In this document: positions 18,578 to 27,669 of the stretch, piece by piece | Layout of the letters: each line of letters opens with the position of its first letter | Position numbering within the stretch: position 1 is the first letter of the stretch | Assembly (NCBI RefSeq): GCF_023703325.1 | Contig: NZ_JAMQGM010000049.1 | Location: 62,001 to 126,000, forward strand | Source of the DNA: Streptomyces meridianus | Lineage (GTDB): Bacteria > Actinomycetota > Actinomycetes > Streptomycetales > Streptomycetaceae | Length of the DNA: 64,000 nucleotides | Direction of reading: 5' to 3' | Translations under genes and position numbers: made by a program | Notes under the pieces: generated by a model | Database searches by the model: none | Told to the model about the DNA's origin: nothing | What the model saw: the letters and a program-made list of their open reading frames with translations, nothing else

Positions 18578-19624
18578 TCACAGTGGGGCAAACGTGCTGT
18601 CGCGTACGACGAGCGAGGGGGCGAGCAGGACGCGTTCGGGGGTCCGACCGGTGTCCTCCACCCGGCCGAGCAGCAGCCGGATGCACTCCCGGCCGACGTC
18701 CTCGAGCGGCTGGCCGATGCTGGTCAGGCCGGGCGAGACGAGTGAGGCGGCCGGCGAGTCGTCGAAGCCGGTGACGGACACCTCACGCCCGGGGGCGGCG
18801 CCGCGTTCGCCGAGCGCCCGGTAGCAGCCCAGCGCGAGCGTGTCGCTGGCGGTGACCACCGCGGTCGCGCCGGCGTCCAGGAGCGGCACGGCTGCCGCGG
18901 CGGCGCTCGGCACGTCGTCGGTGCTCTCGGCCCGCCGGCCGCGCACGGGCAGCCCGTGCCGGCGCATGGCGCGCAGCCATCCCTGGGCGCGGTCGTCCCC
19001 GGCCCCCGAGCCGCGCGGCCAGCCCAGGAAGGCGATGCTGCGATGGCCGAGAGCGGCCAGGTGTTCCACGGCGGCGTCCGTCCCGGCAGCGCCGTCGACG
19101 TCCACCCAGTCCCCGGTCTCCCGGCCGGACCAGACCCGGCCGAAGGCGACGAACGGGATGCCGCGCTGGTCCAGCCAGCGCTGCCGCCGGTCACCGCGGT
19201 GGGTGTCGCTGAGCACGAACGCGTCCACCCCGCGCTCGCCCAGGAGTTCTTCGTAGACCGCGAGACTGTCCGGGCCGGCGGGGGAGGCGAACAGCAGAAT
19301 CCGGTAGCCGGCCTCGTCAGCCGTGGCGGAGAGGGCGTGCAGGAAGCGGTCCAGGATCGGCGACGAGCCCCCGGAGGCGGCCGACCGGATGCCGTAGCCG
19401 ATGAGCCGGCTGGTTCGGGTGCGCAGTGAACGGGCGGCGCGGTGCGGGCGATAGCCCATCTCGTCGATCGTGCGCAGCACCCGCTCCAGGGTCTCGGGGC
19501 GCAGCAGTTCCGGGGTGTTCAGCGCGTTCGACACGGTCTGTGTGGAGACGCCCGCCCGCGTGGCGACCATGGCCATCGTGACCTGGCCCGACCTCGAAGG
19601 GGACGGGTGGCTGCTCGCGGGCAT
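18578..19624 (-). CDS. LacI family transcriptional regulator of the sugar locus
   Basis: ATG 19624 (MPASSHPSPSRSGQ) gives 348 residues. The helix-turn-helix is VTMAMVATRAGVSTQTVSNALNTPELLRPETLERVLRTIDEMGYRPHRAARSLR; the rest is the periplasmic-binding-protein-like sensor (RLIGYGIRS; DAFVLSDTHRGD; EVSVTGFDDSPAASLVSPGLTSIGQPLEDVGRE). It is the first gene of the importer operon and diverges from the debranching-like hydrolase. Two LacI-type operators lie in the gap, so it probably controls both arms and itself, released by a sugar. Confidence 0.93.
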   Translation of the reverse strand: MPASSHPSPSRSGQVTMAMVATRAGVSTQTVSNALNTPELLRPETLERVLRTIDEMGYRPHRAARSLRTRTSRLIGYGIRSAASGGSSPILDRFLHALSATADEAGYRILLFASPAGPDSLAVYEELLGERGVDAFVLSDTHRGDRRQRWLDQRGIPFVAFGRVWSGRETGDWVDVDGAAGTDAAVEHLAALGHRSIAFLGWPRGSGAGDDRAQGWLRAMRRHGLPVRGRRAESTDDVPSAAAAAVPLLDAGATAVVTASDTLALGCYRALGERGAAPGREVSVTGFDDSPAASLVSPGLTSIGQPLEDVGRECIRLLLGRVEDTGRTPERVLLAPSLVVRDSTFAPL

Positions 19625-19659
19625 GACCGGGTCTCCGTTGTTCGCCTGCCGGACGGGTG

Positions 19660-19673
19660 TTGGAGCGATCCAA
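19660..19673. promoter_or_regulatory. LacI-family operator 1
   Basis: TTGGAGCGATCCAA differs at one base from the perfect palindrome TTGGATCGATCCAA. It has the central CG typical of LacI-family sites and lies 36 bases upstream of the regulator start. Confidence 0.7.
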
Positions 19674-19723
19674 TTCGTCGCCAAGGAGCCCTTGACCTCG
19701 GCCGTGAGCTCATTGGAAAGTGG

Positions 19724-19737
19724 TTTGAACGATCCAA
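19724..19737. promoter_or_regulatory. LacI-family operator 2
   Basis: TTTGAACGATCCAA matches the same palindrome with two changes and lies 22 bases before the hydrolase start. Its centre is 64 bases (about six helical turns) from operator 1, which would allow looping. A TTGACC that might be a -35 element is at 19692. Confidence 0.65.
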
Positions 19738-19758
19738 TGAAAGAGAGGTTGCGCCTCC

Positions 19759-21903
19759 ATGGACACCACTGTCAAGGCCCCGGACGGCGCCGGATCCGAC
19801 GCGGCCGCCGAGGCGCCGGCCGGACTCCAGCCCTTCCTCCACGACGCGCAGATCACCGTGTGCGCCCCCGGTTTCGCCGTCTCACGGAGCGACGGACGGA
19901 TCGGCAGCGGCGCCGACGGCTTCTACCACGGAGACCGGAGGATCCTCTCCCGGCTGGAGACCTCGGTGGTGGGCGTGGAGACGGCCCCCATCTCCGGCGA
20001 GACCGCGGGAGCCGGCCGGGCCGCCTTCCGGTCCGTCCTGCGCGGGGTGGCCGAGCACTCGCCGGACCCGGCCGTCACCCTCGAGCGGCGGCGCACCCTC
20101 GCCGACGGCCGTATGACGGAGAGCTTCACGCTGGCCAACGCCGGACGCAGCGGCGCGCACATCCGGCTGCGGCTCCACGCGGCGACCGACCTCGGCACCA
20201 TGGACGCGGTCAAGAGCGGACGGACCGGGACGCTTGCCACTGCCGCAGCCGGCGACGACGGGCTGACCTGGTCCGACGGCCGGCTCACCGTGCGCCTCGG
20301 CGCCTCGCCGGCTCCGGACGCCGTCACCGCCCCCTCCGACGGGCCCGCCGAGCTCGCCTGGGACGTCGAACTGGCCGCCGGCGAGAGCTGGGAGGCCACC
20401 GTCGCCGTCACCGCGGACGACCGTGACGACGCGGCCTTCCACGCCGCTCCCGAACAGGTGCGCACCGCCATGTGGCAGGACGCCCGGCTGCGAAGCGCCG
20501 ACCGCGGCCTCGACCACTGGTTCGAGACCTCCCGCCGGGACCTCGCCGCCCTGCTGCTCACCGATCCGCAGGACGGCCGGGACGCGTTCCTCGCCGCCGG
20601 CGCCCCCTGGTTCCTGACCCTCTTCGGCCGGGACTCCCTGTGGGCCGCCCGCATGCTCCTGCCGCTCGGCCCCGACCTCGCCGGGGGCACGCTGCGCACC
20701 CTCGCCCGCCGCCAGGGCGGAGTTGTCGATCCGGACACCGAGGAGCAGCCCGGCAAGATCCTGCACGAGGTGCGGCGCGACGGCCTCAACCAGGGCGAAC
20801 TCGCCCTGCCGCCCTGCTACTACGGCACCGTCGACGCAACGCCGCTGTGGATCACCCTGCTCCACGACGCCTGGCGCTGGGGCATGCCCGCCGACCAGGT
20901 TGAGGCACTGCTGCCGCACGCCGAAGCGGCCGCGGAGTGGATGGACCGTCACGGCGACGCGGACGGCGACGGGTTCCTCGAGTACGTCGACACCACCGGG
21001 CGCGGCCTGTCCAACCAGGGCTGGAAGGACTCCGGCGACGCGGTGCGCCACCGCGACGGACGGCTCGCCGACGCTCCGATCGCCCTGTGCGAGGTGCAGG
21101 CCTACGCCCACGAGGCCGCGGTGAACACCGCAGCCCTGCTGCGGGCCTTCGGCCGCCCCGGCGCCGACCGCTGGGAGGAGTGGGCCGACCGGCTCGCCCG
21201 CCGCTTCCGCGCCCACTTCTGGGCCGAGGACGCCGACGGCCCCTACCCGGTGATCGCCCTGGACCGCGACAAGCAGCAGGTCGACGCGGTCACCTCCAAC
21301 ATCGGTCATCTGCTGGGTACCGGCCTGCTCGACGCCGAGGAGAGCGCCCACGTCGCCGCCCGGCTGGGCGGCCCGCACCTGGACTCCGGATTCGGGCTGC
21401 GCACCCTCGCTGCCGACTCCGTCGGCTTCAACCCGCTCGGCTACCACACCGGTTCGATCTGGCCGCACGACACCGCGGTGGCGGTGCACGGTCTGGTCCG
21501 CGCCGGACAGCACCGGGCGGCCGCGTCGCTGGCCGAGGGGCTGATCGCCGCCTCGGCCGCGTTCGACGGCCGGTTGCCGGAGCTGTTCGCCGGACACGGC
21601 ACCGCCGGCGGCCCCCGTCCCGCCCCCTACCCGGCGTCCTGCCGGCCGCAGGCGTGGGCCGCCGCATCGTCGGTGCTCGTCCTGCAGTCCATCCTCGGCC
21701 TGGAGGCGGACGCGCCGGGCAACCGCCTGATCGTCGACCCGGCGATGTCCTCCGCCTACTGGCCGCTGCGTGCCGAGGGCTTGCGCCTCGCGGGCCGGGA
21801 CTTCCGGGTCGCTGTCGACGGCGACGGGGCGCCGCGCGTCGAGGGCCTGGGTGCCGAGGCGGGGGAGACGGCCGTGGAGGTGCGACTGCCCGGCGCCCGC
21901 TGA
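19759..21903 (+). CDS. glycogen-debranching-like glycoside hydrolase (GDE N-terminal domain)
   Basis: A 714-residue cytoplasmic protein after GAGAGG. Residues 25-230 match the N-terminal beta domain of bacterial debranching-like proteins (ITVCAPGFAVSRSDGRIGSGADGFYHGDRRILSRLE). The rest is an alpha/alpha barrel with APWFLTLFGRDSLWAARMLLPLG, LSNQGWKDSGDAV, GHLLGTGLLDAEES, SIWPHDTAVAVHGLVRAG and PYPASCRPQAWAAAS, as in GH63/GH37-like hydrolases. It likely cuts glucosidic bonds in sugars taken up by the divergent importer. The exact bond is unknown. Confidence 0.9.
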   Translation: MDTTVKAPDGAGSDAAAEAPAGLQPFLHDAQITVCAPGFAVSRSDGRIGSGADGFYHGDRRILSRLETSVVGVETAPISGETAGAGRAAFRSVLRGVAEHSPDPAVTLERRRTLADGRMTESFTLANAGRSGAHIRLRLHAATDLGTMDAVKSGRTGTLATAAAGDDGLTWSDGRLTVRLGASPAPDAVTAPSDGPAELAWDVELAAGESWEATVAVTADDRDDAAFHAAPEQVRTAMWQDARLRSADRGLDHWFETSRRDLAALLLTDPQDGRDAFLAAGAPWFLTLFGRDSLWAARMLLPLGPDLAGGTLRTLARRQGGVVDPDTEEQPGKILHEVRRDGLNQGELALPPCYYGTVDATPLWITLLHDAWRWGMPADQVEALLPHAEAAAEWMDRHGDADGDGFLEYVDTTGRGLSNQGWKDSGDAVRHRDGRLADAPIALCEVQAYAHEAAVNTAALLRAFGRPGADRWEEWADRLARRFRAHFWAEDADGPYPVIALDRDKQQVDAVTSNIGHLLGTGLLDAEESAHVAARLGGPHLDSGFGLRTLAADSVGFNPLGYHTGSIWPHDTAVAVHGLVRAGQHRAAASLAEGLIAASAAFDGRLPELFAGHGTAGGPRPAPYPASCRPQAWAAASSVLVLQSILGLEADAPGNRLIVDPAMSSAYWPLRAEGLRLAGRDFRVAVDGDGAPRVEGLGAEAGETAVEVRLPGAR

Positions 21904-21915
21904 GAGGCCGGCCCG

Positions 21916-23226
21916 TCAACGGGGGTGCGGAGGGGACTCCTTGCGGGAAGTTCCCTCCGCGCCCAGAACAGGGCCTGTCCGGCTCGTCGGAAGATCCCGC
22001 ACGCGCCCCACCGGTGAGAAGAGGAGGATCAGCGCGGCCAGGGGCACCCCGGCCGTCATGATCCACATCGCCTCCCGGAGCCCGAGGGCCGCGCCGAGCA
22101 TCCCGCCGAGAAGTGCTCCGGGGGGCAGGGCCCCGAAGTTGAGGAATGCGGTGCTCGCGCTCACGCGGCCGAGCAGCTCCGGCGGGCAGTAGCGCTGCTG
22201 GAAGCCCGCCTTGACGACGTTCCCGGCGACCACACCGGCGGACACGCACAAGCCACCGGTGACGAAGAACCATGTCCTGGGGCCGTCGTGGGTCAGCGGG
22301 ATCAGCAGCGCGAAGGCGGGGAGGCCCAGTTGGCACAGCAGCATCGCGCGGGCCGTCCCGAACCGGGCGGCAACCCGGCGGGCGGCGAAGGCGCCGGCGA
22401 CACCACCGGTGCCGGTCGCCGCGATGAGTGTGCCCACGCTGCCGGGGGACAGGCCGGCCTCGCGCACCAGGAACGCGATGAGGATGGACTGGTAGCCCAT
22501 CAGGGCGATGTTCGACGTCGCACCGAAGAGCGTCAGGGTACGCAGCCAGGTGTCGCCCGCCACGAGCCGCAGGCCCGCGGCGACTTCCGCGGCCAGCGCC
22601 CCGGTCCGGCGCCCGGTCCGGGGGACGCGCGGCTCGCGGTGGCGGATCCGAAGCAGGCATAACGCGGATATCAGGAAGGCCGACGCGGTGGCGGACAACC
22701 CGTTCACGGCACCGGCCCATTGGGCGACGAGCCCTCCGGACCCCTGACCCGCGATCTGGGCGGCGGACGCGCTGCCGTGCAGTTTGGCGTTGCCCTCCGG
22801 CTGGTCCTCGGGGGCGAGGATGCTCGGCAGGTACGCGCTGTAGGCGGTCTTGAAGAAGACGGCTGCGCTGCCCGCGAGCAGCGCTACGGCGAGAAGCAGT
22901 CCCACACCGAGTACGCCGGCCGCCGCGGCCACCGGAACGCACGCGAAGAGCAACAGCGACGCGCCGGCCGAGACCAGCATGACCGGACGGCGGCGCAGCC
23001 GGTCCACCCACGCGCCGGCGGGCAACCCGATGATCAGCCACGGCAGCCAGGCGAAGGCGCTGATCAAGCCGACCTGGAGCGTGCTCGCCTGCAGCGTGGA
23101 GACGGCCACCAGCGGCATGGCCAACCCGTTGACCGAGGTGCCGAACTGCCCGGCCGTCTCACCGCACCACAGCATGCGGAAGTCGTGGTGCCTGCGCAGC
23201 AGCCCGCCTCGCGCGGAGCCGGTCAT
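21916..23226 (-). CDS. MFS exporter (MFS_3 type)
   Basis: The start (MTGSARGGLLRRHHDFRMLW) overlaps the regulator stop by four bases, with GGAAGGAGGGGAG inside the regulator gene. The 436-residue protein has twelve helices; the N-terminal R-HHDFRMLWCGETAGQFGTSVNGLAMPLVAV and WVDRLRRRPVM loop are typical of MFS_3 transporters, many of which export drugs or siderophores. Co-translation with an ArsR-type regulator suggests inducible efflux. It converges with the hydrolase gene, separated by only 12 bases. Confidence 0.9.
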   Translation of the reverse strand: MTGSARGGLLRRHHDFRMLWCGETAGQFGTSVNGLAMPLVAVSTLQASTLQVGLISAFAWLPWLIIGLPAGAWVDRLRRRPVMLVSAGASLLLFACVPVAAAAGVLGVGLLLAVALLAGSAAVFFKTAYSAYLPSILAPEDQPEGNAKLHGSASAAQIAGQGSGGLVAQWAGAVNGLSATASAFLISALCLLRIRHREPRVPRTGRRTGALAAEVAAGLRLVAGDTWLRTLTLFGATSNIALMGYQSILIAFLVREAGLSPGSVGTLIAATGTGGVAGAFAARRVAARFGTARAMLLCQLGLPAFALLIPLTHDGPRTWFFVTGGLCVSAGVVAGNVVKAGFQQRYCPPELLGRVSASTAFLNFGALPPGALLGGMLGAALGLREAMWIMTAGVPLAALILLFSPVGRVRDLPTSRTGPVLGAEGTSRKESPPHPR

Positions 23227-23837
23227 CCGGCGCTCCCCTCCTTCCGGGGGAAGGCCTGGAGCTGCACGATCACGGGCAGGGCGTCCGACGGGTGTGCGGC
23301 GTCTGGCCCGGCGGCGGCGTGCCGGGCGATCACAGTCGCCAACTCGTTGTTGAACTGCTTCAGTTGGGCCGGAGTCATCCGCAGGTCGTGCCAGTCGGCG
23401 ATGGTGCCGGCGCCGCGCCAGTCCTCAGGCCAGTCCTCGGCGAGGTAGGTCTCGATCCGGCCGAAGAGCTGCTGGAGCAGTTCGTGCATGTAGACGGACA
23501 GGGCGCCCCGGGTGGCCGGGTCGTGGCGGAAGTCCGCGGTGTTGAGTGTCTTCTTCGCGTCGACAGCCCGCCACCAGCGTTCCCGCTTGGTTCCTCGCCC
23601 GGTGTCCTCCTCGATGAAGCCGTGGTGCGCCAGCTGGCGAAGGTGCCAGCTGACGGTGCCGGTGTTCTCTCCGAGTTGCCCGGAGAGTCCGGTGGCGGTC
23701 GTCGGACCGTCGAGGGCCAGCAGGTCGAGGATGCGCATCCGGAGGGGATGCGCCAGACCGCGCAGGCTGCGGGCGTCGATGCGCCGGACCGGCCGCGGCG
23801 GCTCCGTCCCGTCGGGAGGGTTCGTCAAGGAGGGCAT
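23223..23837 (-). CDS. ArsR-type winged-helix transcriptional regulator
   Basis: ATG 23837 (MPSLTNPPDGTEPPRPVRRID) gives 204 residues; the frame is open upstream to 24047 but the operator lies there, so the short start is chosen. Residues 20-95 are a winged helix (SLRGLAHPLRMRILDLLALDGPTTATGLSGQLGENTGTVSWHLRQLAHHGFIEEDTGRGTKRERWW). The remainder (RGALSVYMHELLQQLFGRIETYLAED) probably dimerises. It is translationally coupled to the MFS gene, and two palindromes lie directly upstream, implying autoregulation. Confidence 0.9.
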   Translation of the reverse strand: MPSLTNPPDGTEPPRPVRRIDARSLRGLAHPLRMRILDLLALDGPTTATGLSGQLGENTGTVSWHLRQLAHHGFIEEDTGRGTKRERWWRAVDAKKTLNTADFRHDPATRGALSVYMHELLQQLFGRIETYLAEDWPEDWRGAGTIADWHDLRMTPAQLKQFNNELATVIARHAAAGPDAAHPSDALPVIVQLQAFPRKEGSAG

Positions 23838-23853
23838 GCGGCCACGGTACAGG

Positions 23854-23885
23854 TGCAGAGAACTCTTTGCAGAGAAATCTCTGCA
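23854..23885. promoter_or_regulatory. two overlapping palindromic operators
   Basis: TGCAGAGAAATCTCTGCA at 23868-23885 is a perfect 8+2+8 palindrome. TGCAGAGAACTCTTTGCA at 23854-23871 is the same site with one mismatch, and the two share the middle TGCA. They end 17 bases before the regulator's start codon and are the likely autoregulatory sites of the ArsR-type protein. Confidence 0.75.
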
Positions 23886-24041
23886 TTGTTCCCCGGTCGC
23901 CTTCCCGGTAGGGGGCCGGAATGGGTCACCCGAACGGTTCGCCCTGCTCGGTGCCCCAACTCGCCCTGGAGGGAGGCCTCGTGAGGATCGCATCCCACCG
24001 GTCTGCGGGCCCAGCGATGGCGGCCCCCGCATTCCTTCGGT

Positions 24042-24056
24042 AGTCATCTAATGACT
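24042..24056. promoter_or_regulatory. inverted repeat upstream of the serine protease
   Basis: AGTCAT-CTA-ATGACT is a perfect six-pair repeat about 64 bases before the protease start. It may be an operator; no regulator gene is adjacent other than the divergent ArsR-type gene, whose own sites look different. Confidence 0.4.
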
Positions 24057-24119
24057 CTACGTACATGTCGGGTTCGTGCGCCCCGTGCCGGGCCCGTCCT
24101 TCAATGGAGGTCTCAGACC

Positions 24120-25205
24120 ATGCCCCGACGCATGAACCGGCGCACCACGGCCATAGGCGCGGGGGTGGCGACCCTGCTCGCCACCGCGCTCACGCTCTCC
24201 ACCACCGAAGCCGGCGCCGACCCCAGCGCGACGCCCGTGCCCGACCCGGGCCAGCTGTCCCTGAGCTCCGCCCAGCGGATCGCCGGCGGACTCTCCGACG
24301 ACCTCGGCGACCGCTCCGCCGGCTGGTACTACGACTCCGGCGCCCAGCGGCTCGTCGTCAACGTCCTCGACCGGGACGCCGCCACCGCCGTCCGCGCCCA
24401 GGGAGCCGAGGCCCGGATGGTCCCCCACTCCCTCGCCGACCTGGACGCCGCGAAGCGGACGCTGTCCGACCGGGCCGCCATTCCCGGCACCGCGTGGTCC
24501 TCCGACCCGCGGGTCAACAAGGTCGTCGTCACGGCCGACAGCACCGTCACGGGCACGAAGCTGGGGAAGCTGCGAACGGTCGCCGCCGGGCTCGGCGGCA
24601 AGGTCGCGATCAAGCGGATGAAGGGCGAACTCAAGCCCGTCCTCTCGGGAGGCGACGCCATCTACGGCGGCGGCTACCGCTGCTCGCTCGGCTTCAACGT
24701 CCTCAGGAGCGGCCAGCCGTACTTCCTGACCGCAGGTCACTGCGCCGAACTCGCGGACAGCTGGTCCTCCTCGCCCAACGGTCCGGCCGTCGGGGCCACG
24801 GAGGGCAGCAGCTTCCCGGGCAACGACTTCGGCCTGGTCCGGTACACGGCCGACGTCCCCCACCCGAGCGAGGTGAACCTCTACAACGGCAGAAGCCAGG
24901 ACATCACCGAGGCGGGTGACGCCAGTGTCGGGCAGCGGGTGAAGCGCAGCGGCAGCACCACCGAGGTCCACTCCGGCACGGTCACCGGTCTCAACGCCAC
25001 GGTGAACTACCAGGAGGGCACCGTCACCGGCCTGATCCGGACCAACGTCTGCGCCGAGCCCGGGGACAGCGGCGGCCCGCTGTTCGCCGACTCCACGGCG
25101 CTGGGCCTCACCTCCGGCGGCAGCGGTGACTGCCGCTCGGGCGGCGAGACGTACTTCCAGCCCGTCACCGAGGCCCTCGCCGCCTACGGCGCGGAGATCG
25201 GCTGA
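24120..25205 (+). CDS. secreted streptogrisin-type serine protease (S1, alpha-lytic family)
   Basis: ATG 24120 follows GGAGG, giving a 361-residue prepro-protein. Residues 1-34 are a secretion signal ending TEAGA; a propeptide follows that folds the enzyme; the mature domain begins near [18 protein letters not shown]. The triad is H207 (FLTAGHC), D236 (GNDFGLV) and S317 ([10 protein letters not shown]). Two disulfides are suggested by paired Cys at RCSLGF/GHC and [12 protein letters not shown]. It degrades extracellular protein. It appears monocistronic with a strong downstream hairpin. Confidence 0.94.
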   Translation: MPRRMNRRTTAIGAGVATLLATALTLSTTEAGADPSATPVPDPGQLSLSSAQRIAGGLSDDLGDRSAGWYYDSGAQRLVVNVLDRDAATAVRAQGAEARMVPHSLADLDAAKRTLSDRAAIPGTAWSSDPRVNKVVVTADSTVTGTKLGKLRTVAAGLGGKVAIKRMKGELKPVLSGGDAIYGGGYRCSLGFNVLRSGQPYFLTAGHCAELADSWSSSPNGPAVGATEGSSFPGNDFGLVRYTADVPHPSEVNLYNGRSQDITEAGDASVGQRVKRSGSTTEVHSGTVTGLNATVNYQEGTVTGLIRTNVCAEPGDSGGPLFADSTALGLTSGGSGDCRSGGETYFQPVTEALAAYGAEIG

Positions 25206-25230
25206 CGGCTGACGACATCCCCGCAGCACA

Positions 25231-25269
25231 GGTTCCGGCCCCCGGCAGCGCATGCCGGGGGCCGGAACC
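25231..25269. terminator. perfect 16-bp stem-loop between convergent genes
   Basis: Bases 25231-25246 and 25254-25269 pair exactly around the loop AGCGCAT. It begins 25 bases past the protease stop and overlaps nothing coding, so it probably ends transcription from both the protease and the DUF2238 gene. Confidence 0.85.
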
Positions 25270-25290
25270 CGTCCGCGGTCGCGGACCCGC

Positions 25291-25971
25291 TCAAGCGCGC
25301 GGAGGACCGGAACCGCGCCGGGCCCGGCCCAACGCTCCTCGGTCCGCGTCCTGTGCGAGCCCCGCGAGCTGACGGTCGTGCACCCGGCTGAGCGTCAGCA
25401 GGGCGACGACGGCGCCGGCCAGGGCGCAGCACATGTCCCACTGGGTGTCCCAGACGTCCCCCTGGGTGGCCAGGAAAGCATCGGCCCCGCTGCCGCCGAC
25501 CAGCGCCGCCCACCACTCCAGCAGCTCGAAGAAGGCGCTGAAGGCCAGACAGGCGCACACCGTCAGCGGCGACAGCCAGCGGCTGCCGCCCAGCGGGGAG
25601 GTGCGCACCAGCAGCTCACGGACCAGGACCGCCGGCACGAACCCCTGGGCCAGGTGCCCGATCCGGTCGTACGGATTGCGCGACAGCCCCAGCACCTGCT
25701 GAAGCCAATCGCCGAAGGGCACCTCGGCGTACGTCCAGTGGCCCCCGGTCATGAGCAGCAGGGCGTGCAGGGCCAGCAGGACGCACAGCAGCCCGGTGAA
25801 CCGGAAACGCCGCCACACCACCACGGCGACCGGCAGGCCGACGAGCCCCCACACCGTCTCCAGCAGCCAGGTGACCCGGTCGCGCGGCTGTATCCCGGAC
25901 ACCACCAGCATCACGAGGACGGTCAGGGGCACGGCGGCCGGCAGCGTACGGCGCACGGTTGTCCCGGTCAT
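25291..25971 (-). CDS. DUF2238 (YjdF-like) membrane protein
   Basis: A 226-residue integral membrane protein starting MTGTTVRRTLPAAV. The core GGHWTYAEVPFGDWLQQVLGLSRNPYDRIGHLAQGFVPAVLVRELL and ACLAFSAFFELLEWWAALVGG, then TQGDVWDTQWDMCCALAGA, are the conserved polar-in-membrane motifs of DUF2238. The Asp, His and Glu in YDRIGHLAQG and FELLEWW suggest a membrane enzyme or metal site, but function is unknown. It diverges from the DUF2252 gene. Confidence 0.87.
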   Translation of the reverse strand: MTGTTVRRTLPAAVPLTVLVMLVVSGIQPRDRVTWLLETVWGLVGLPVAVVVWRRFRFTGLLCVLLALHALLLMTGGHWTYAEVPFGDWLQQVLGLSRNPYDRIGHLAQGFVPAVLVRELLVRTSPLGGSRWLSPLTVCACLAFSAFFELLEWWAALVGGSGADAFLATQGDVWDTQWDMCCALAGAVVALLTLSRVHDRQLAGLAQDADRGALGRARRGSGPPRA

Positions 25972-26118
25972 CGGTCCTCTTCCCCCAGGCCGTCTGCCTC
26001 GTCGGCACCGCGCACCCCGGCCGCGGGCACGCCCAGGCTAGAGACCTGCCCGCACGGGCTCAAGAGTGCGGCCACCGGCCCGGGGTGCGACCATGGAGCA
26101 GTTCGGGAGGCTCATGCC

Positions 26119-27543
26119 ATGGACGACGAAACCGGCCTCGGACCCGACCGGGGTGTGCCGCCGGCAGGACCGGGCGAGCGGGCCGAGCGGGGCAGAGCGG
26201 CACGGAAGGCCGCGCCCCGGTCGGCACATGCCGATTACGCCCCCGCGCCGGGGCGGCCGGACCCCTTGGACGTGATCGAGGAGCAGTCCCGCGCCCGGCT
26301 CCCCGACCTCGTGCCCGTCCGGTACGGACGCATGGCCGAGTCCCCCTTCCGCTTCTACCGGGGCGCCGCCGCGATCATGGCGCAGGACCTCGCCGGCACC
26401 CCGCAGTCGGGGTTGCGTGCGCAGCTCTGCGGAGACGCGCACATGCTGAACTTCCGGCTGCTCGCATCACCGGAAAGGCGCCTGGTCTTCGACATCAACG
26501 ACTTCGACGAGACGCTGCCGGGCCCGTGGGAGTGGGACGTCAAACGGCTCGCCGCGAGCCTGGTCATCGCCGCCCGGGCCAACGGGTTCGACGACCTGGA
26601 ACGCTCTTTCATCGTGCGGGCGGCCGTGCGGGCGTACCGGGAGGGCATGCGCCGGCTCGCCGGCATGGGCCATCTCGAGGTCTGGTACTCATCCGCCGAG
26701 TTCGGGCAGCTCGGCCACCTGCTCTCCTCGAAGCTGCGCAAGGGCGAGCGGGAGCGGCTGACCAGGGCCGCGGCGAAGGCGCGCAGGCACGACAACCTTC
26801 AGGCCTTCGGCAAACTCACCGCCGAGGTCGACGGCGAGCGGCGTTTCGTCCCGGACCCGCCGCTGCTCGTCCGGCTCGAGGACCTGCTGCCGGACGTCGA
26901 GCGGAACACGCTCGAACTCGGCATCAGGGACCTGATCGACCGCTACAGCCGCACACTGGAGTCGGATCGCCGGCATCTGGTGGCCCAGTACCGGGTGGTC
27001 GACGTGGCGCGCAAGGTCGTGGGGGTGGGCAGTGTGGGCACCCGCTGCTGGATCGTGCTGCTGCTCGGCCGGGACGGCCGGGATCCGCTGATCCTCCAGG
27101 CCAAGGAGGCGGACCGGTCGGTACTCGCCCCCTACGCCGGCGAGAGCGTCCACAGCAACCACGGCGAACGCGTGGTGTGCGGACAGCGGCTGATGCAGGC
27201 GACGAGCGACATCTTCCTGGGCCGGCAGCGGGTGCACGGCATCGATGGACGCCAACGCGACTTCTACGTACGGCAGTTGCGCGACTGGAAGGGAATCGCT
27301 CAGCCGGACCTGATGGAGCTCGACACGATGCGCGCGTTCGGCGAGGTGTCCGGTGCGACGCTGGCGCGCGCCCACGCGCGGTCCGGCGACCGGATCGCCA
27401 TCGCCGCCTATCTGGGGCGCAGCGATCGCTTCGACCGGGCACTTGCCGAGTTCGCAGAGAGCTACGCCGACCAGAACGAGCGCGACCACGCGGCGCTGAA
27501 AGAAGCGGTCCGCACCGGTCGAGTGGCGGCGGAGACGTTGTGA
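26119..27543 (+). CDS. DUF2252 family protein
   Basis: ATG 26119 (MDDETGLGPDRG) follows GGGAGG; the frame is open far upstream but crosses the DUF2238 gene. The 474-residue product matches DUF2252: RMAESPFRFYRGAAAIMAQDLA, QLCGDAHMLNFRLLASPERRLVFDINDFDETLPGPWEWDVKRLAASLVIAAR, QAKEADRSVLAPYA and VVCGQRLMQATSDIFLG. The GDAH-N-x-N/DINDFDE residues resemble aminoglycoside-kinase-like phosphotransferases, so a kinase-like role is plausible but unproven. A DUF7144 gene follows after 126 bases. Confidence 0.9.
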   Translation: MDDETGLGPDRGVPPAGPGERAERGRAARKAAPRSAHADYAPAPGRPDPLDVIEEQSRARLPDLVPVRYGRMAESPFRFYRGAAAIMAQDLAGTPQSGLRAQLCGDAHMLNFRLLASPERRLVFDINDFDETLPGPWEWDVKRLAASLVIAARANGFDDLERSFIVRAAVRAYREGMRRLAGMGHLEVWYSSAEFGQLGHLLSSKLRKGERERLTRAAAKARRHDNLQAFGKLTAEVDGERRFVPDPPLLVRLEDLLPDVERNTLELGIRDLIDRYSRTLESDRRHLVAQYRVVDVARKVVGVGSVGTRCWIVLLLGRDGRDPLILQAKEADRSVLAPYAGESVHSNHGERVVCGQRLMQATSDIFLGRQRVHGIDGRQRDFYVRQLRDWKGIAQPDLMELDTMRAFGEVSGATLARAHARSGDRIAIAAYLGRSDRFDRALAEFAESYADQNERDHAALKEAVRTGRVAAETL

Positions 27544-27669
27544 TGCGGCTCCCGGCCGTGGTCCTGCAGGCCCGAGATGCCGGACGGCGCAACCCGTGGA
27601 AACCTGAAATCGAAGGCCGCGCCCCCGGTCCACCGGTTGGGTGCGGATCGGTCCACGAAGGAGCCCGAC

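Noticed and set aside
23838-24047. 70-residue N-terminal extension of the ArsR-type regulator
   Set aside because: It would run through the double palindrome and has no conserved residues.
24051-24119. Upstream start for the serine protease
   Set aside because: It would put 23 residues before the signal peptide and has no ribosome site; GGAGG supports 24120.
25252-26118. Long N-terminal extension of the DUF2252 frame
   Set aside because: It crosses the DUF2238 gene on the other strand and its terminator; the family starts near 26119.
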